DNA from: Treponema sp.
Lineage (GTDB): Bacteria > Spirochaetota > Spirochaetia > Treponematales > Breznakiellaceae
NCBI GenBank assembly: GCA_031265845.1
Contig: JAISCC010000082.1
Span: forward strand, 1 to 36,008
Length of the DNA: 36,008 nucleotides
Reading direction: 5' to 3'
Numbering within the stretch: the first letter of the stretch is position 1; the number at the start of each line of letters is the position of its first letter. The position numbers and the translations under genes are program-made. The notes under the pieces are model-generated. The model was not told the origin of the DNA. It did no database searches and saw nothing but the letters and a program-made list of their open reading frames with translations. This document shows positions 15,901-23,819 of the stretch, in pieces.

Positions 15901-16477
15901 GGAGATACGGGGCGCGGGCAACCTTTTAGGCAAGGAGCAGAGCGGCGACATCTACTCGGTGGGCTTCGACATGTACATGCGGCTTCTTGATGAGGCGGTG
16001 CAACGGCTTGAGAACGCGGAGTATGAAAGCGAAAATGAAACTCTGCTTGAGCTTGAGTATTCGGGCTTTATTCCAGATTCGTACATTGATTCCGCCCAAA
16101 CGAAGATGGAATTCTACAAAAAGATCGCCGCAGTACGGGAAAAAGCTGACAAAGATCACATCATCGACGAGTTATTCGACCGCTTCGGACCCCTGCCCGA
16201 CGAAGTGTTGAGCCTTCTCTCCCTTGCCGAAATACGCATCATCTGCCGTGAACTCGGCGTTTCCTCGCTGCGGGAAAGAGCGGGGATTGCGCGGATAGCG
16301 TTCAGCAAAGTGGCGAAGTTGAGTGTGGAGCGGCTCATCCGGCTCATGAAGGAATCTGGAGGCAAAGTGAAGCTCGATCCCAAGCAAGCGAATGTGGTGA
16401 CACTCGCAACCGGAAACATCGGACTCAAAGAAAAGAGTGAATTTATCAAGGAAAAGTTGGTTGCGCTGTCTGGATAG
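12968..16477 (+). CDS. mfd: Transcription-repair coupling factor Mfd
   Basis: A 1169-residue DNA translocase that removes RNA polymerase stalled at lesions and recruits UvrA. Family domains are present in order: a UvrB-like N-terminal region (about 1-350), a linker, the RNA-polymerase-interacting CarD-like domain (about 500-570, LTPGDYVVHINYGIGLFKGI), and a RecG-like motor. The motor has Walker A GDVGYGKTE (about 657), the DEEQ box (about 757) in VVDEEQRFGV, SATPIPRT, and QLRGRVGRSD. The C-terminal TRCF domain follows. The ATG at 12968 follows GGCAGG and a TATAAT at 12948-12953. The linker at about 420-450 (EKAEQGKRRGRSGASDCRDR) is unusually basic and low in conservation. It faces the minus-strand cluster across the duplicated start region. 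Mfd is expected in the cytoplasm on DNA. Confidence 0.97.
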   Translation: MSIAPILEKLKEADTVSSIIKAYKNALFPLEIEKAEGVLPAFLLALFMEEEPLSQTALVVVPTEFDAVDLAANLETLGVKASVLPWWESIAYRPLVSFAPVFGERTKALSEMAEGQARCVIAPERAFLTPAPPPEYLKSLSLTFKIGERVHTMKVAETLAEYGYIRTPKAQAHGEFALRGEVLDVFMPGDDDAYRVLFDFDVIESIKKFNPEDQSGGEKVASLLVRPFKEVIWTDDRIDALSVNLALFDEFADDGRSIIEELIAKRATAGEEMLFPFAFEKTATLLDYVKDGAVYFFDKERLVNAEESLVREYESFYLKAKREREVPKPERALLNFNALEKQARRGVSFMGLKDFGKDATPRLSVDADPPRSFFGNINYLKEEFGVLMKDGWEITIAAESDVQADRIRSIVGNEQDVEHGVECEKAEQGKRRGRSGASDCRDRSSLQVITLPVSSGFALSGCKFMLVQENEIFGRTGNTRGYSRSHAPRSLKTARSVAIDTFVDLTPGDYVVHINYGIGLFKGIDRIRALGHERDYIKIEYADEETIFVPIEQVNLVQRYIGSHGEAPRLDSIGSKAWENRKNRVKKAAEDLARRLIDLYSKRKASVGFAFPQDTEWQTMFEASFPFDETEDQVRCIEEIKADMESSTPMDRLVCGDVGYGKTEVAVRACFKAIMAGKQAVFLAPTTVLAEQHFENFKERFSLFPVKIAMLSRFIDRKKTREILDHVGKGVIDLLVGTHRVIQKDVRFKNLGLIVVDEEQRFGVKDKERLKELKSNVDCLTLSATPIPRTLHMSLLKIRDMSLLATPPRNRLPIETVIDEYNEEMIADAIRREVKRGGQVFFLHNRIGDLRDVRTHLERLAPEMLIDTAHGQMEAHELEDVMRRFIHGGFHVLVSTSIIENGIDIPNVNTIIIDQADKYGVSQLYQLRGRVGRSDRLAYAYLFYPKNTTPNETAMKRLQAISDFTELGSGFKIAMKDMEIRGAGNLLGKEQSGDIYSVGFDMYMRLLDEAVQRLENAEYESENETLLELEYSGFIPDSYIDSAQTKMEFYKKIAAVREKADKDHIIDELFDRFGPLPDEVLSLLSLAEIRIICRELGVSSLRERAGIARIAFSKVAKLSVERLIRLMKESGGKVKLDPKQANVVTLATGNIGLKEKSEFIKEKLVALSG

Positions 16478-16516
16478 GTAGAACTTTTTATCGTTTTGGG
16501 CTATAATATAAAAACT

Positions 16517-17242
16517 ATGGCAGATAAAATGCTGGAATACATTCTAAGACTGCTGAAAGACGATCCGCCGCCTGATCTTGATGAAGAATTCGCCCTTATA
16601 CCGGGATTCTGCGAACTTTATCAGGAACTCATATCCATACGAAAAATACTTTTGGGTATGAAGTCTGAAGAGAGGGTGTTTAAGGAACGGGAGACCCACC
16701 TTCAGTACCTTGCGAGTCACGATCCGCTCACCGGCGCCATAAACCGCAGGGCTTTTATGGAGCAGGCTCTCATTGAAATAGAAAAAAATCTGAGAAATTA
16801 CACGCCGTGCGGCGTTGTGATGATGGACATTGATTTTTTTAAGAAATTTAATGACACGTATGGGCATGTGGCGGGTGATAAGGCGTTGCGCCATCTCGTT
16901 GCGTTGATAAGCGCGTCTATAAGAAAAAACGACTTTCTTGGACGGTACGGCGGCGAAGAGTTTCTCTTCTTTTTTGACAATGCGGGCAAAAAAACCGGCA
17001 TTGCCATTGCCGAGCGCTTCAGGAGAATGCTAGAGACCTCGCCGGTTCAGCTTGAGACGGGACCCGCCTTCATAACGGCGAGTTTTGGCGTCGCCTCCAT
17101 TGAGGATGAGGACGCTAGCGGCGGCGTAAATGAGGCGTTTATAGAAAAACTCATCAATCACGCGGATCAGGCGCTGTATCAGGCGAAAAACTCAGGCAGA
17201 AACAAGGTTGTATCTTTTAATAGAGGCGAAGTGCAAAAATAA
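16517..17242 (+). CDS. GGDEF diguanylate cyclase
   Basis: A 241-residue protein predicted to make cyclic di-GMP from two GTP. The first 75 residues form a helical N-terminal part with no recognised sensor. The GGDEF domain starts at LASHDPLTGAINRRAF. It has the metal-binding MMDIDFFKKFND and the signature GRYGGEEF. The inhibitory I-site RKND lies five residues before the signature, so product inhibition is expected. It ends ADQALYQAKNSGRNKV. The ATG at 16517 is preferred over an upstream TTG at 16496. TATAAT (16502-16507) is 9 bases before the ATG and there is no ribosome site, so the transcript may be nearly leaderless; the -35 is weak. It sits 39 bases after mfd. Confidence 0.93.
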   Translation: MADKMLEYILRLLKDDPPPDLDEEFALIPGFCELYQELISIRKILLGMKSEERVFKERETHLQYLASHDPLTGAINRRAFMEQALIEIEKNLRNYTPCGVVMMDIDFFKKFNDTYGHVAGDKALRHLVALISASIRKNDFLGRYGGEEFLFFFDNAGKKTGIAIAERFRRMLETSPVQLETGPAFITASFGVASIEDEDASGGVNEAFIEKLINHADQALYQAKNSGRNKVVSFNRGEVQK

Positions 17243-17310
17243 ATTTGTAAAGTATGCAAAAAGCGCTTCCTTTTTTGAGAATATGTGTTATACTAAAAAT
17301 TCAATATTAT

Positions 17311-17370
17311 AGAGTTTTTTCAAGACGCGCTCTATGGGCGGCAAATTTTGAAAAAGGCTCTCTATTGAGC
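17311..17370 (+). promoter_or_regulatory. Inverted repeats in the leader of the cheY operon
   Basis: GAG-TTTTTTCAA near 17312 can pair with TTGAAAAA-GGCTC near 17347-17360, and GCGCTC pairs with GAGCGC within the same stretch. They occupy the 166-base gap between the GGDEF gene and cheY. A leader structure or terminator for the upstream gene is possible; no clear promoter with a good -35 was found in this gap. Confidence 0.25.
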
Positions 17371-17408
17371 GCACATTTTTTGTGAATGTTTATAATAAGG
17401 AGGACAGT

Positions 17409-17789
17409 ATGGCGATTGATTTAACGGTTTTGATAGTGGATGATTCTCGAATCATGAGAAATACGGTAAAAAGCATGTTTTCTGACATGCAAATTACGTG
17501 TAGTTTTATTGAAGCTAGTAATGGAGAAGACGCGCTGGAACAGCTGAGCATGTGTCCGGTTAATCTGGTGTTGTTGGACTGGAACATGCCTAAATTATCG
17601 GGAATAGATTTCCTGAAAAGAGTGCGGTCGATGGACAAATACAAGGCTCTCCCCATTGTGATGGTGACGAGTGAATCCGCCAAGTACAATGTCATTGAGG
17701 CTTTGAAAAATGGAGCCACAGATTATCTTACAAAACCTGTGAATTCCCAAATTTTCAAAGAAAAATTGGCGAAAATTCTCAATAAATGA
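17409..17789 (+). CDS. cheY: CheY-like single-domain response regulator
   Basis: A 126-residue receiver domain with no output domain. The start is the ATG at 17409 behind a strong AAGGAGG; an earlier ATG lacks one. Conserved residues: the acidic pair in LIVDDSR, the phospho-acceptor Asp in VLLDWNMP (about D57), Thr in VMVTSES, and Lys in DYLTKPV. It is followed by cheX after 21 bases and, further on, by a CheA-like kinase gene in the same direction. That makes it the likely phosphorelay target. Whether it acts on the flagellar motor like classic CheY is not shown, so the gene symbol denotes family. Confidence 0.85.
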   Translation: MAIDLTVLIVDDSRIMRNTVKSMFSDMQITCSFIEASNGEDALEQLSMCPVNLVLLDWNMPKLSGIDFLKRVRSMDKYKALPIVMVTSESAKYNVIEALKNGATDYLTKPVNSQIFKEKLAKILNK

Positions 17790-17810
17790 AATAAGTAAAG
17801 AGGAAAAATT

Positions 17811-18281
17811 ATGGAACAGTATATTAAACCGTTTGTTGATGTGTGTTTGAATGTCTTTAAGGACTTTATAAACGTAGAGATAAGCGCGAAAACGCCGTAC
17901 TTTTTGGAAAAAGATTCTATTGTCGGCAATGATATTTCAGCGGTTATTGGACTCACCGGCGAAGCGCGAGGGGCGGTGATTGTCTCCATGCAGGAAAAGC
18001 TGGCTATTAAGCTCACCGACATGCTTACCGGCGCGTCTCATACGAAAATGGATGACGATGTGACCGATGCGATTGGCGAAATTGTCAACATCATCGCGGG
18101 AAACGCGAAACAGAGGCTTGAGGAAAGCATGAGAATGGTCATCTCCCTTCCGACTATTATTCAAGGGAATGGTCATGCAATCAAGTGGCCTGGCAGTCAA
18201 GCGCGGATTCTATCCATTCCGTTTAAAGTCTTCGAGGACGATACATTCACCCTCCTCGTTGCGATTGAAACAGTACAATAG
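17811..18281 (+). CDS. cheX: CheX-type phosphatase
   Basis: A 156-residue CheC/CheX-family protein that dephosphorylates CheY-P. The family catalytic E..N pair is seen in DAIGEIVNIIAGNAKQ (about residues 88-91). CheX has a single active helix of this kind and works as a dimer in spirochaetes such as Borrelia and Treponema. GAGG precedes the ATG. Position directly after cheY supports the pairing. The next gene starts 11 bases later. Confidence 0.9.
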   Translation: MEQYIKPFVDVCLNVFKDFINVEISAKTPYFLEKDSIVGNDISAVIGLTGEARGAVIVSMQEKLAIKLTDMLTGASHTKMDDDVTDAIGEIVNIIAGNAKQRLEESMRMVISLPTIIQGNGHAIKWPGSQARILSIPFKVFEDDTFTLLVAIETVQ

Positions 18282-18292
18282 CCGGCGACATC

Positions 18293-19243
18293 ATGAAGCA
18301 TGTCTTTGTTTTTAATCCCAAGTCGTTCGCTCAAAAGACACAGATGGATTATATTATTGATACCATTGGGCAGTTTTTCAGAAAACAGGAAAGGCCTCAC
18401 TTTTCCGTTCAGATTTCGCATTTTCCCCGCGACGCCATCGGCATTATAAAAAGAGAAGTGACGACTTCTGACGAAAACGAAACGGTGCGCGTCTACGCCG
18501 TAGGCGGCGATGGAATTCTGTTTGATTGCCTGAATGGCATTGTAGGACTTCCCAATATGGAATTGGCGGCGGTTCCCTATGGGAAAACCAATGATTTTCT
18601 CCGTGTGTTTGGCGCAGACAAAATGCAGCTTTTCAGGGATATAGGAGCGTTGGTTTCCGCGAAAGCCCTGCCTACGGATGTTATCGCCTTCGGCAGCAAC
18701 TATGCGATCAATACGCTCACTATTGGAATGGAATCGCTTGCGGTTGTCAACATGAACAGTTTTAGCAGAAAACATCCCGGTGTGCTCAACCGTTTTACCT
18801 TTCTCTATAACTTCCTGTTCACCATAAGCGGTATAGTCGCCTTATTTGACCATGACATCCTGTTCCAGCGGTACAACATCGTCATTGACAACGTAGACTT
18901 CAGCGGAGAATACAGCGGCATAAACATAGCGAACGGTCCTTGTTATGGCGGCAACAAAAGCTCCGTCCCTATAGCGCGTCCGGATGACGGCATTCTGCAT
19001 ACGTTGCTGTTTAAACCTTTAGGCGCCGTCGGCACGGTGTTTGTCTTGCCAAACTATCTTAAAGGAAAAACTCCGTCCAACTGCAAACTGGTTCAGGCAA
19101 AGAAACTTGAAATACGGTCTGAACTGCCGTTGCAAATACAGGCTGATGGAGAAATTTTCTTTGACGCCAACATTACGATTGAGGTTAAACCAGCAGCCGT
19201 ACAGTTTGTGGCTGTCGATAATTTGACTTATGGCAAAAGCTGA
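18293..19243 (+). CDS. Diacylglycerol/sphingosine-kinase-family lipid kinase
   Basis: A 316-residue protein of the DagK catalytic-domain family (DgkB/YegS type), which phosphorylates lipids such as diacylglycerol at the inner membrane face using ATP. It has the N-terminal FVFNPKSF, the nucleotide motif AVGGDGILFDCLNG (about residue 72), PYGKTNDFLRVFG, and the C-terminal half with ANGPCYGGNKSSVPIARPDDG and ADGE. All main family blocks are present. It lies 11 bases after cheX and 10 before the kinase gene, in one operon, which is an uncommon setting for a lipid kinase. The ribosome site is weak, so coupling is likely. Confidence 0.85.
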   Translation: MKHVFVFNPKSFAQKTQMDYIIDTIGQFFRKQERPHFSVQISHFPRDAIGIIKREVTTSDENETVRVYAVGGDGILFDCLNGIVGLPNMELAAVPYGKTNDFLRVFGADKMQLFRDIGALVSAKALPTDVIAFGSNYAINTLTIGMESLAVVNMNSFSRKHPGVLNRFTFLYNFLFTISGIVALFDHDILFQRYNIVIDNVDFSGEYSGINIANGPCYGGNKSSVPIARPDDGILHTLLFKPLGAVGTVFVLPNYLKGKTPSNCKLVQAKKLEIRSELPLQIQADGEIFFDANITIEVKPAAVQFVAVDNLTYGKS

Positions 19244-19253
19244 AGGTTGAAAT

Positions 19254-21572
19254 ATGAAAGATAATAGCGGTAAAAACAGGAAGAGATTTTCTTTTCAGGT
19301 TGGCAATATAATCGCGTTTCTTGGAGTATTGTTGCTGGGAGTCGTCTATAGCATCGTCATGTTGACGGCGGGGACTCCGGAGCATTCCGTAGTAGTGATG
19401 GTTATCGCCCTCACCGGATTGGTTGGACTTGTCATTGTATATAGAACCATCAGCAATTATGAGAATTTGGCTTTTTGGACGCCCGCCATTTTCTTCGCCT
19501 TTCTCAGCGCATTGCAATCGGCTCAATCAAGAGGAGGCGCATGGGATGAATTCTACTTGCCGCTTTGTATAGCCTGTTGCATTTTAAGTTGTCTGTATGA
19601 CAACTACATGCGGACCATTCTTTTTGTCGTTGTACAGAATCTGGTTCTTGGCATTATGGCAATCTCCGACGTTCCCTTCATGGGGGCGAACTCCGACAAG
19701 GTTCTTGCCCTTTTCACTTCAGATATGTCTGGAGGAATACCTTTCACGACGTTGGGATGGATGAGTTCAGTACTTGCGGGTTTTATGTTGCTGGTTGCGT
19801 TCGGAATTTTGTACAGGAGGACTAAAGCCGCGCTTGAGCGCAGGGATTCGTTCAAAACTCTCATGGACACCACGCCCAACTATATTGCGATGGTTGACAA
19901 GTTGAACAGGGTGATGAATATTAGCCGCAACCTTGCGAAACTGGCGAACATTGAGAACCCCGACTGGGTTATAGGCGCGCCGGTCATTGATCTGTTTCCC
20001 TCAATGGAGATGAAAGAGCTGGCGGGAGATCTTCTCAGAAAAACAACGCGCAATTATGAAGAAATGTGGGAGTGCTGGATCAATGGAGAACACCGTTATT
20101 TCAAGGCGTTAGGCGATGATTTGCCGGATGACAAGGGCATCCTCATCAACCTGATCGATATGACGCATTTGGCTGAACGGGATGAAATTGCCGCTATGAA
20201 GGACAATCTTGATATTGGAATCTTCTTTATGGATAGCAATTACATCATTCAAGACAATTATTCCAAGGCGTTGCCCCGGATATTGGGCGAGAAAGGCTTC
20301 CATGACACGTGTTTCACGGATTTGCTGTCAGCGTCGGTGACACCCAGCGAATTGATCGCTATTAAAGATTATTTTGTCATGAATTTCGAAAAACAGTTTG
20401 ATCAAGAAATGCTGAACGACATCAACCCTTTGAGTGAGTTCCGTTATTGTGGCGCCGCATCCAAAGAATGGAAAATTCTCCATGTGGAGTTTGTCACCGT
20501 TGAGCGGGGACATGGGCAAACTATGCTCATGGCGTCTATCTACGATATTACCGCTCGCGTTGAGTTGCAAAGAAAACTTGCGGAAGAGGAAAAGAAGCGG
20601 CAGGAAGAAATGCGCAGCCTGTTTGAGCTTATCAACGTGGAGCCGAAGGTGTTCGATGATTTCATTGAAGATGTGGATTATGAGTTTGAGCAAATTGACA
20701 ATATCCTCAAGAACCAGGAGCTTACAGCGCATGAAAGTCTGGTCGAGGTCTATAAATCGGTTCACGCCATAAAATCAAACGCTGTCATTCTTGGACTCGC
20801 GACGTTCGGAGGGAAAGTGCATGCGCTCGAATCGGATATCAAGCGTATGCGGGAAGTGGAGGACGTACCGTTTTCCGATATGCTTCATTTGACGCTGGAA
20901 ATAGAAAAACTGATGCAGGAAAAAGAGAATTTCCGTGTTACGTTGGAGAGGATTAACTCTTTCAGAAGCGGCGCGAAAATAAAAAGCAACAATGACGTGC
21001 TTATTGAGGCGTTGACAAAGGCATGTGACAAGGCGTCGGTGGATTTAGAGAAAAAAGTCAAATTTATGGTTGATGTTGATCAAGGCGTCATGTCGCGCGG
21101 TCCGCGGCGTGTGATGAAAGAAGTGCTTATGCAACTTGTAAGAAACTCAGTGGTGCATGGCGTTGAATCGCCGGAAGAGAGGGTGGCTAAAGGCAAGAAT
21201 GAAACCGGCAGCATATACCTTTCCGTCAAAGCTGAAAACAATATGATCCATATAAGGTTGCGAGATGACGGCGGCGGGATTAATTACGATAAAATTCGTC
21301 AAAAAGCTCTTGAAAACGGTTTTATTAAGACCGAAGCGGAAGGACAGGATAAAAACACGCTGTTGCATTTTATTTTCTCTCCGGGATTCAGCACTGCGGA
21401 CGCCGAAACCGTTCATGGCGGACGCGGCATTGGCTTGAACATTGTACGCGACAAGGTGAAAGAACTGGGAGGAACCCTTAAAATACAGAGCGAAAAAGAC
21501 AAGGGAACTGCGTTCAATCTCTACATCCCATTGCCGCCGGAAGCGTCCGCACAGGAGAAGGCGGCTTCTTAG
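19254..21572 (+). CDS. Membrane-bound CheA-like histidine kinase without CheW-binding domain
   Basis: A 772-residue protein. Residues about 18-190 form roughly six membrane helices. Two PAS-like segments follow (about 200-300 and 315-440), then a short coiled coil (RKLAEEEKKRQEEM). An HPt domain has the phospho-acceptor His in SVHAIKSNAVILGL (about H504). The ATPase domain is of the CheA kind: N box LVRNSVVHGVESPEERVAKGK split as LVRNSVVHG and ESPEERVAKGK, G1 RDDGGGINYDKI, F box FSPGFSTADA, G2 HGGRGIGLNIV. The P5 CheW-like domain of true CheA is missing, and the protein ends soon after LYIPLP. No receiver domain is present, so the phosphate likely goes to the CheY encoded three genes upstream. 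AAGG precedes the ATG. Confidence 0.85.
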   Translation: MKDNSGKNRKRFSFQVGNIIAFLGVLLLGVVYSIVMLTAGTPEHSVVVMVIALTGLVGLVIVYRTISNYENLAFWTPAIFFAFLSALQSAQSRGGAWDEFYLPLCIACCILSCLYDNYMRTILFVVVQNLVLGIMAISDVPFMGANSDKVLALFTSDMSGGIPFTTLGWMSSVLAGFMLLVAFGILYRRTKAALERRDSFKTLMDTTPNYIAMVDKLNRVMNISRNLAKLANIENPDWVIGAPVIDLFPSMEMKELAGDLLRKTTRNYEEMWECWINGEHRYFKALGDDLPDDKGILINLIDMTHLAERDEIAAMKDNLDIGIFFMDSNYIIQDNYSKALPRILGEKGFHDTCFTDLLSASVTPSELIAIKDYFVMNFEKQFDQEMLNDINPLSEFRYCGAASKEWKILHVEFVTVERGHGQTMLMASIYDITARVELQRKLAEEEKKRQEEMRSLFELINVEPKVFDDFIEDVDYEFEQIDNILKNQELTAHESLVEVYKSVHAIKSNAVILGLATFGGKVHALESDIKRMREVEDVPFSDMLHLTLEIEKLMQEKENFRVTLERINSFRSGAKIKSNNDVLIEALTKACDKASVDLEKKVKFMVDVDQGVMSRGPRRVMKEVLMQLVRNSVVHGVESPEERVAKGKNETGSIYLSVKAENNMIHIRLRDDGGGINYDKIRQKALENGFIKTEAEGQDKNTLLHFIFSPGFSTADAETVHGGRGIGLNIVRDKVKELGGTLKIQSEKDKGTAFNLYIPLPPEASAQEKAAS

Positions 21573-21968
21573 GTGAAGATAGAGCTATTTTCTTTCTGCG
21601 ATTTTGCTCAAGAAAACAACGGCAAGCTGACGATTGTAGGCACATTTGACACCATCATAGCCCGCTCGTTTCCCTGCGTACATCCTCAACTTTCCGTTGT
21701 GATTCGCATCCGGTTTGATTTATGGGAATTTTCCCACCATAAATTTATGATTGAAACAAGAGACATTAACGGCGACATGTGCATAGACCCAATACAAGGC
21801 GCATTGTCTGTAAATGGAGTCGGCAACGCCACCGCAGTCTCCCACCTTTTGTTTACCATCTCTAACCTGAATTTCAAGAACAGCAGCATGATAAATTTTG
21901 TGCTTTTCATTGACGACAAAGAACTCGCCTCCATTCCGCTGTACGTGCGGAAGGCGGGCGGGACTTGA
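21573..21968 (+). CDS. DUF6941-like protein
   Basis: A 131-residue protein starting with GTG directly after the kinase stop, so translation is coupled. The opening KIELFSFCDFAQENNGKLTIVGTFDTI and the following HPQLSVVIRIRF match the small DUF6941 group, of unknown function. It has a beta-sandwich-like pattern and no signal peptide. As the last gene of the cheY operon it may take part in the same pathway. Its stop lies one base before the stop of the opposing lipoprotein gene, with no room for a separate terminator. Confidence 0.6.
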   Translation: MKIELFSFCDFAQENNGKLTIVGTFDTIIARSFPCVHPQLSVVIRIRFDLWEFSHHKFMIETRDINGDMCIDPIQGALSVNGVGNATAVSHLLFTISNLNFKNSSMINFVLFIDDKELASIPLYVRKAGGT

Positions 21969-21969
21969 C

Positions 21970-23241
21970 CTATTTGTTTATTCTATACCAATCCGTAATC
22001 CTGTCCGCGAGGGGACGCAACTCTTGAACCGGCGCGTAATCCGCTTCCTCCTCGTCTTCTTGAGAGGCGCGGATGTACTCGCGCATATAGGGAAGTATGA
22101 TCCGCTCCTTTACCGCAAGCCAGTTCTGCGGGAGGACATTCGGCGGAGACAAAAAGGCGTCTGGCGGCATGTGTCCTAAAAGGCTTGGGTAAAAGCGCGG
22201 GAACACTTCTTCCGTAACATTCCTCATCGCTGAAAAACCGCCTGCTATGCCGAAAAGGATGGTGTTAAGCTGAAACTTTTTATTGTTTTCCAGCAACAAA
22301 CGTTGCGTTTCGGTTTGAAAAAACCACTTCGTAAAAGCCTCGGCTCCCTTGCCCAGTCTTCCCTGCTGGTAAAGGCCATAATACACGGTGTCTTCGCTTA
22401 ACGGAATGCGTTCTTTCTCAGCAAGCCAGCGGAAGTCAAGATTTGACTGTTGATCATAATCAAGCGTAAAAATTTCAGAGCTATTCATATAGGAAAAGAG
22501 TATGCGTCCCTGGAGGATAAGCTTGACAGGAGGCTCGAAAAAATACTTGAAGGTGAAGTCATCAACCGTTTGTATGGAAACATTTGATTCGCGTATCCAC
22601 GCCTTGTCATATTCCAGCGCCTTCTCCAGCGCATCCACATCCCACGACATGGGAGAGCCTTCACGAAAATCCACGTTAAGGAGCGCCGCGCTTACAAAAA
22701 GAAAATCATCGTCCCAGTCAGGAGAAAAGCCAATTCTGGTATATGCGCCCCTGTTTATAACATTGTACGCTTTGCCCAGCGCTTTCGTTTCTTCAAGGCT
22801 AATGGTAAAATAATTGGTCATAAGGGCGCTGTTGTCCCGGGCAAACACAAGAGCAGGGACATTGAATGACACCGGCAGAAGGTACTGCTCATCGTCAACA
22901 ACGCCAAGTTCAAGCAACTTGGGGTAAAAGAGGCTGCCGTCAAGAGAGTTGTCTTTTAATATCCAGTCCAGTGGCTTAAACAAGTGTCTGGTTGACGCGC
23001 TCTTCAGCCAGCGGCCGACCACAATATCAGGTTGTTCAACCATAGAGCTTAACTTCTTTGCGGTCAATTCAAAATAATGGGTCTCAACCTTGTATTTGGT
23101 TTGAGAAGCGTTAAACGCTTCACCGTACAAGGCGAATTCAGGGATATCTGTCCACAACGTCACATTCTCCGGTTCCGCACAGGAAAGCATGGACAGCGCG
23201 ACAAGGGAAGAAATGGTAAAAACGGCTAGATACTTTAGCAT
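21970..23241 (-). CDS. Extracellular solute-binding lipoprotein
   Basis: A 423-residue lipoprotein with signal MLKYLAVFTISSLVALSMLSC and lipidation at Cys21. The body has the layout of family 1 (sugar-type) periplasmic binding proteins: an early VTLWTDIPEFALYGEAFNASQ, LLPVSFNVPALVFAR in the hinge region, and GAEAFTKWFFQTETQRLLLE near the C-terminus. No permease or ATPase genes adjoin it, so it is an orphan binding protein or has a different role. The start codon lies only 5 bases after a good -10 box, with no ribosome site. The signal peptide starts right there, which supports this start and a leaderless mRNA. Confidence 0.75.
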   Translation of the reverse strand: MLKYLAVFTISSLVALSMLSCAEPENVTLWTDIPEFALYGEAFNASQTKYKVETHYFELTAKKLSSMVEQPDIVVGRWLKSASTRHLFKPLDWILKDNSLDGSLFYPKLLELGVVDDEQYLLPVSFNVPALVFARDNSALMTNYFTISLEETKALGKAYNVINRGAYTRIGFSPDWDDDFLFVSAALLNVDFREGSPMSWDVDALEKALEYDKAWIRESNVSIQTVDDFTFKYFFEPPVKLILQGRILFSYMNSSEIFTLDYDQQSNLDFRWLAEKERIPLSEDTVYYGLYQQGRLGKGAEAFTKWFFQTETQRLLLENNKKFQLNTILFGIAGGFSAMRNVTEEVFPRFYPSLLGHMPPDAFLSPPNVLPQNWLAVKERIILPYMREYIRASQEDEEEADYAPVQELRPLADRITDWYRINK

Positions 23242-23246
23242 AATAT

Positions 23247-23275
23247 ATTTTATTTTTATTTTTTCCGCTTGTCAA
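23247..23275 (-). promoter_or_regulatory. Promoter of the solute-binding lipoprotein
   Basis: On the minus strand TTGACA (23275-23270), 17-base spacer, TAAAAT (23252-23247), then ATATT and the ATG at 23241. The -35 is a perfect match and the implied transcription start coincides with the start codon. Confidence 0.7.
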
Positions 23276-23298
23276 TCTATGGTAAAATATAGTATGAT
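23269..23298 (+). promoter_or_regulatory. Promoter of the 155-residue hypothetical gene
   Basis: TTGTCA (23269-23274), 18-base spacer, TATGAT (23293-23298), then AAGATT and the ATG at 23305. Its -35 overlaps the -35 of the opposing lipoprotein promoter by five bases. Confidence 0.6.
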
Positions 23299-23304
23299 AA
23301 GATT

Positions 23305-23772
23305 ATGAAAATAAGCGATGCCGCTATCATAGCATTGATTGAATTGCTCAACAATCATTATAAGACGAACATAGCAAGTCGGTTTATGAGACCTCTTTTG
23401 CTTCAATTATCCATAAAGAAATGGGTATGGGATGCTATTGATTCCTTTGTATTGAATGTTTCGCTCTTTGACTATCAAAGGTTCAATCATGACGACTTAT
23501 ACCGGCAACTACTTGCGTTTTCTCATTTTATCATCGTAACACGACGCGAACTATTGCCTGGGTTAAGAAATCATTCATTGAGATTTTCCGGTCCTGACAA
23601 GATTTTAATGGATATGGCTGTCAACACCTTTCCTTCCAATATAAATCTTTTAGCCGAGTATACAAAACAACTCTACCGCAAACTTGTTGACTTTGACAAA
23701 GCCAATACAATAAATGCGGAACCTCCCTATCTCCAATACGGGGAACTTGAAGATATGATAGCGCGCTTGTAA
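23305..23772 (+). CDS. Conserved hypothetical protein
   Basis: A 155-residue, mostly helical soluble protein with no recognised family. Visible features are a hydrophobic N-terminal helix (DAAIIALIELLNNHY), an aromatic middle (SLFDYQRFNHDDLYRQLLAFSHF) and a basic turn TRRELLPGLRNHSLRF. There is no signal peptide or catalytic motif. The start codon is 6 bases after the -10 and lacks a ribosome site. It is divergent from the lipoprotein gene and shares its promoter region, so the two may be co-regulated. Real coding status is supported by the promoter and a clean reading frame. Confidence 0.5.
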   Translation: MKISDAAIIALIELLNNHYKTNIASRFMRPLLLQLSIKKWVWDAIDSFVLNVSLFDYQRFNHDDLYRQLLAFSHFIIVTRRELLPGLRNHSLRFSGPDKILMDMAVNTFPSNINLLAEYTKQLYRKLVDFDKANTINAEPPYLQYGELEDMIARL

Positions 23773-23819
23773 ACAAGCGTACTATTCATGGCGTCAGAAG
23801 CAACCTTGTTTGCAAAAAT

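Noticed and set aside
17391..17396. TATAAT directly before the cheY ribosome site
   Set aside because: The AAGGAGG follows at once, so a start from this -10 would remove the ribosome site, and no -35 lies at proper spacing.
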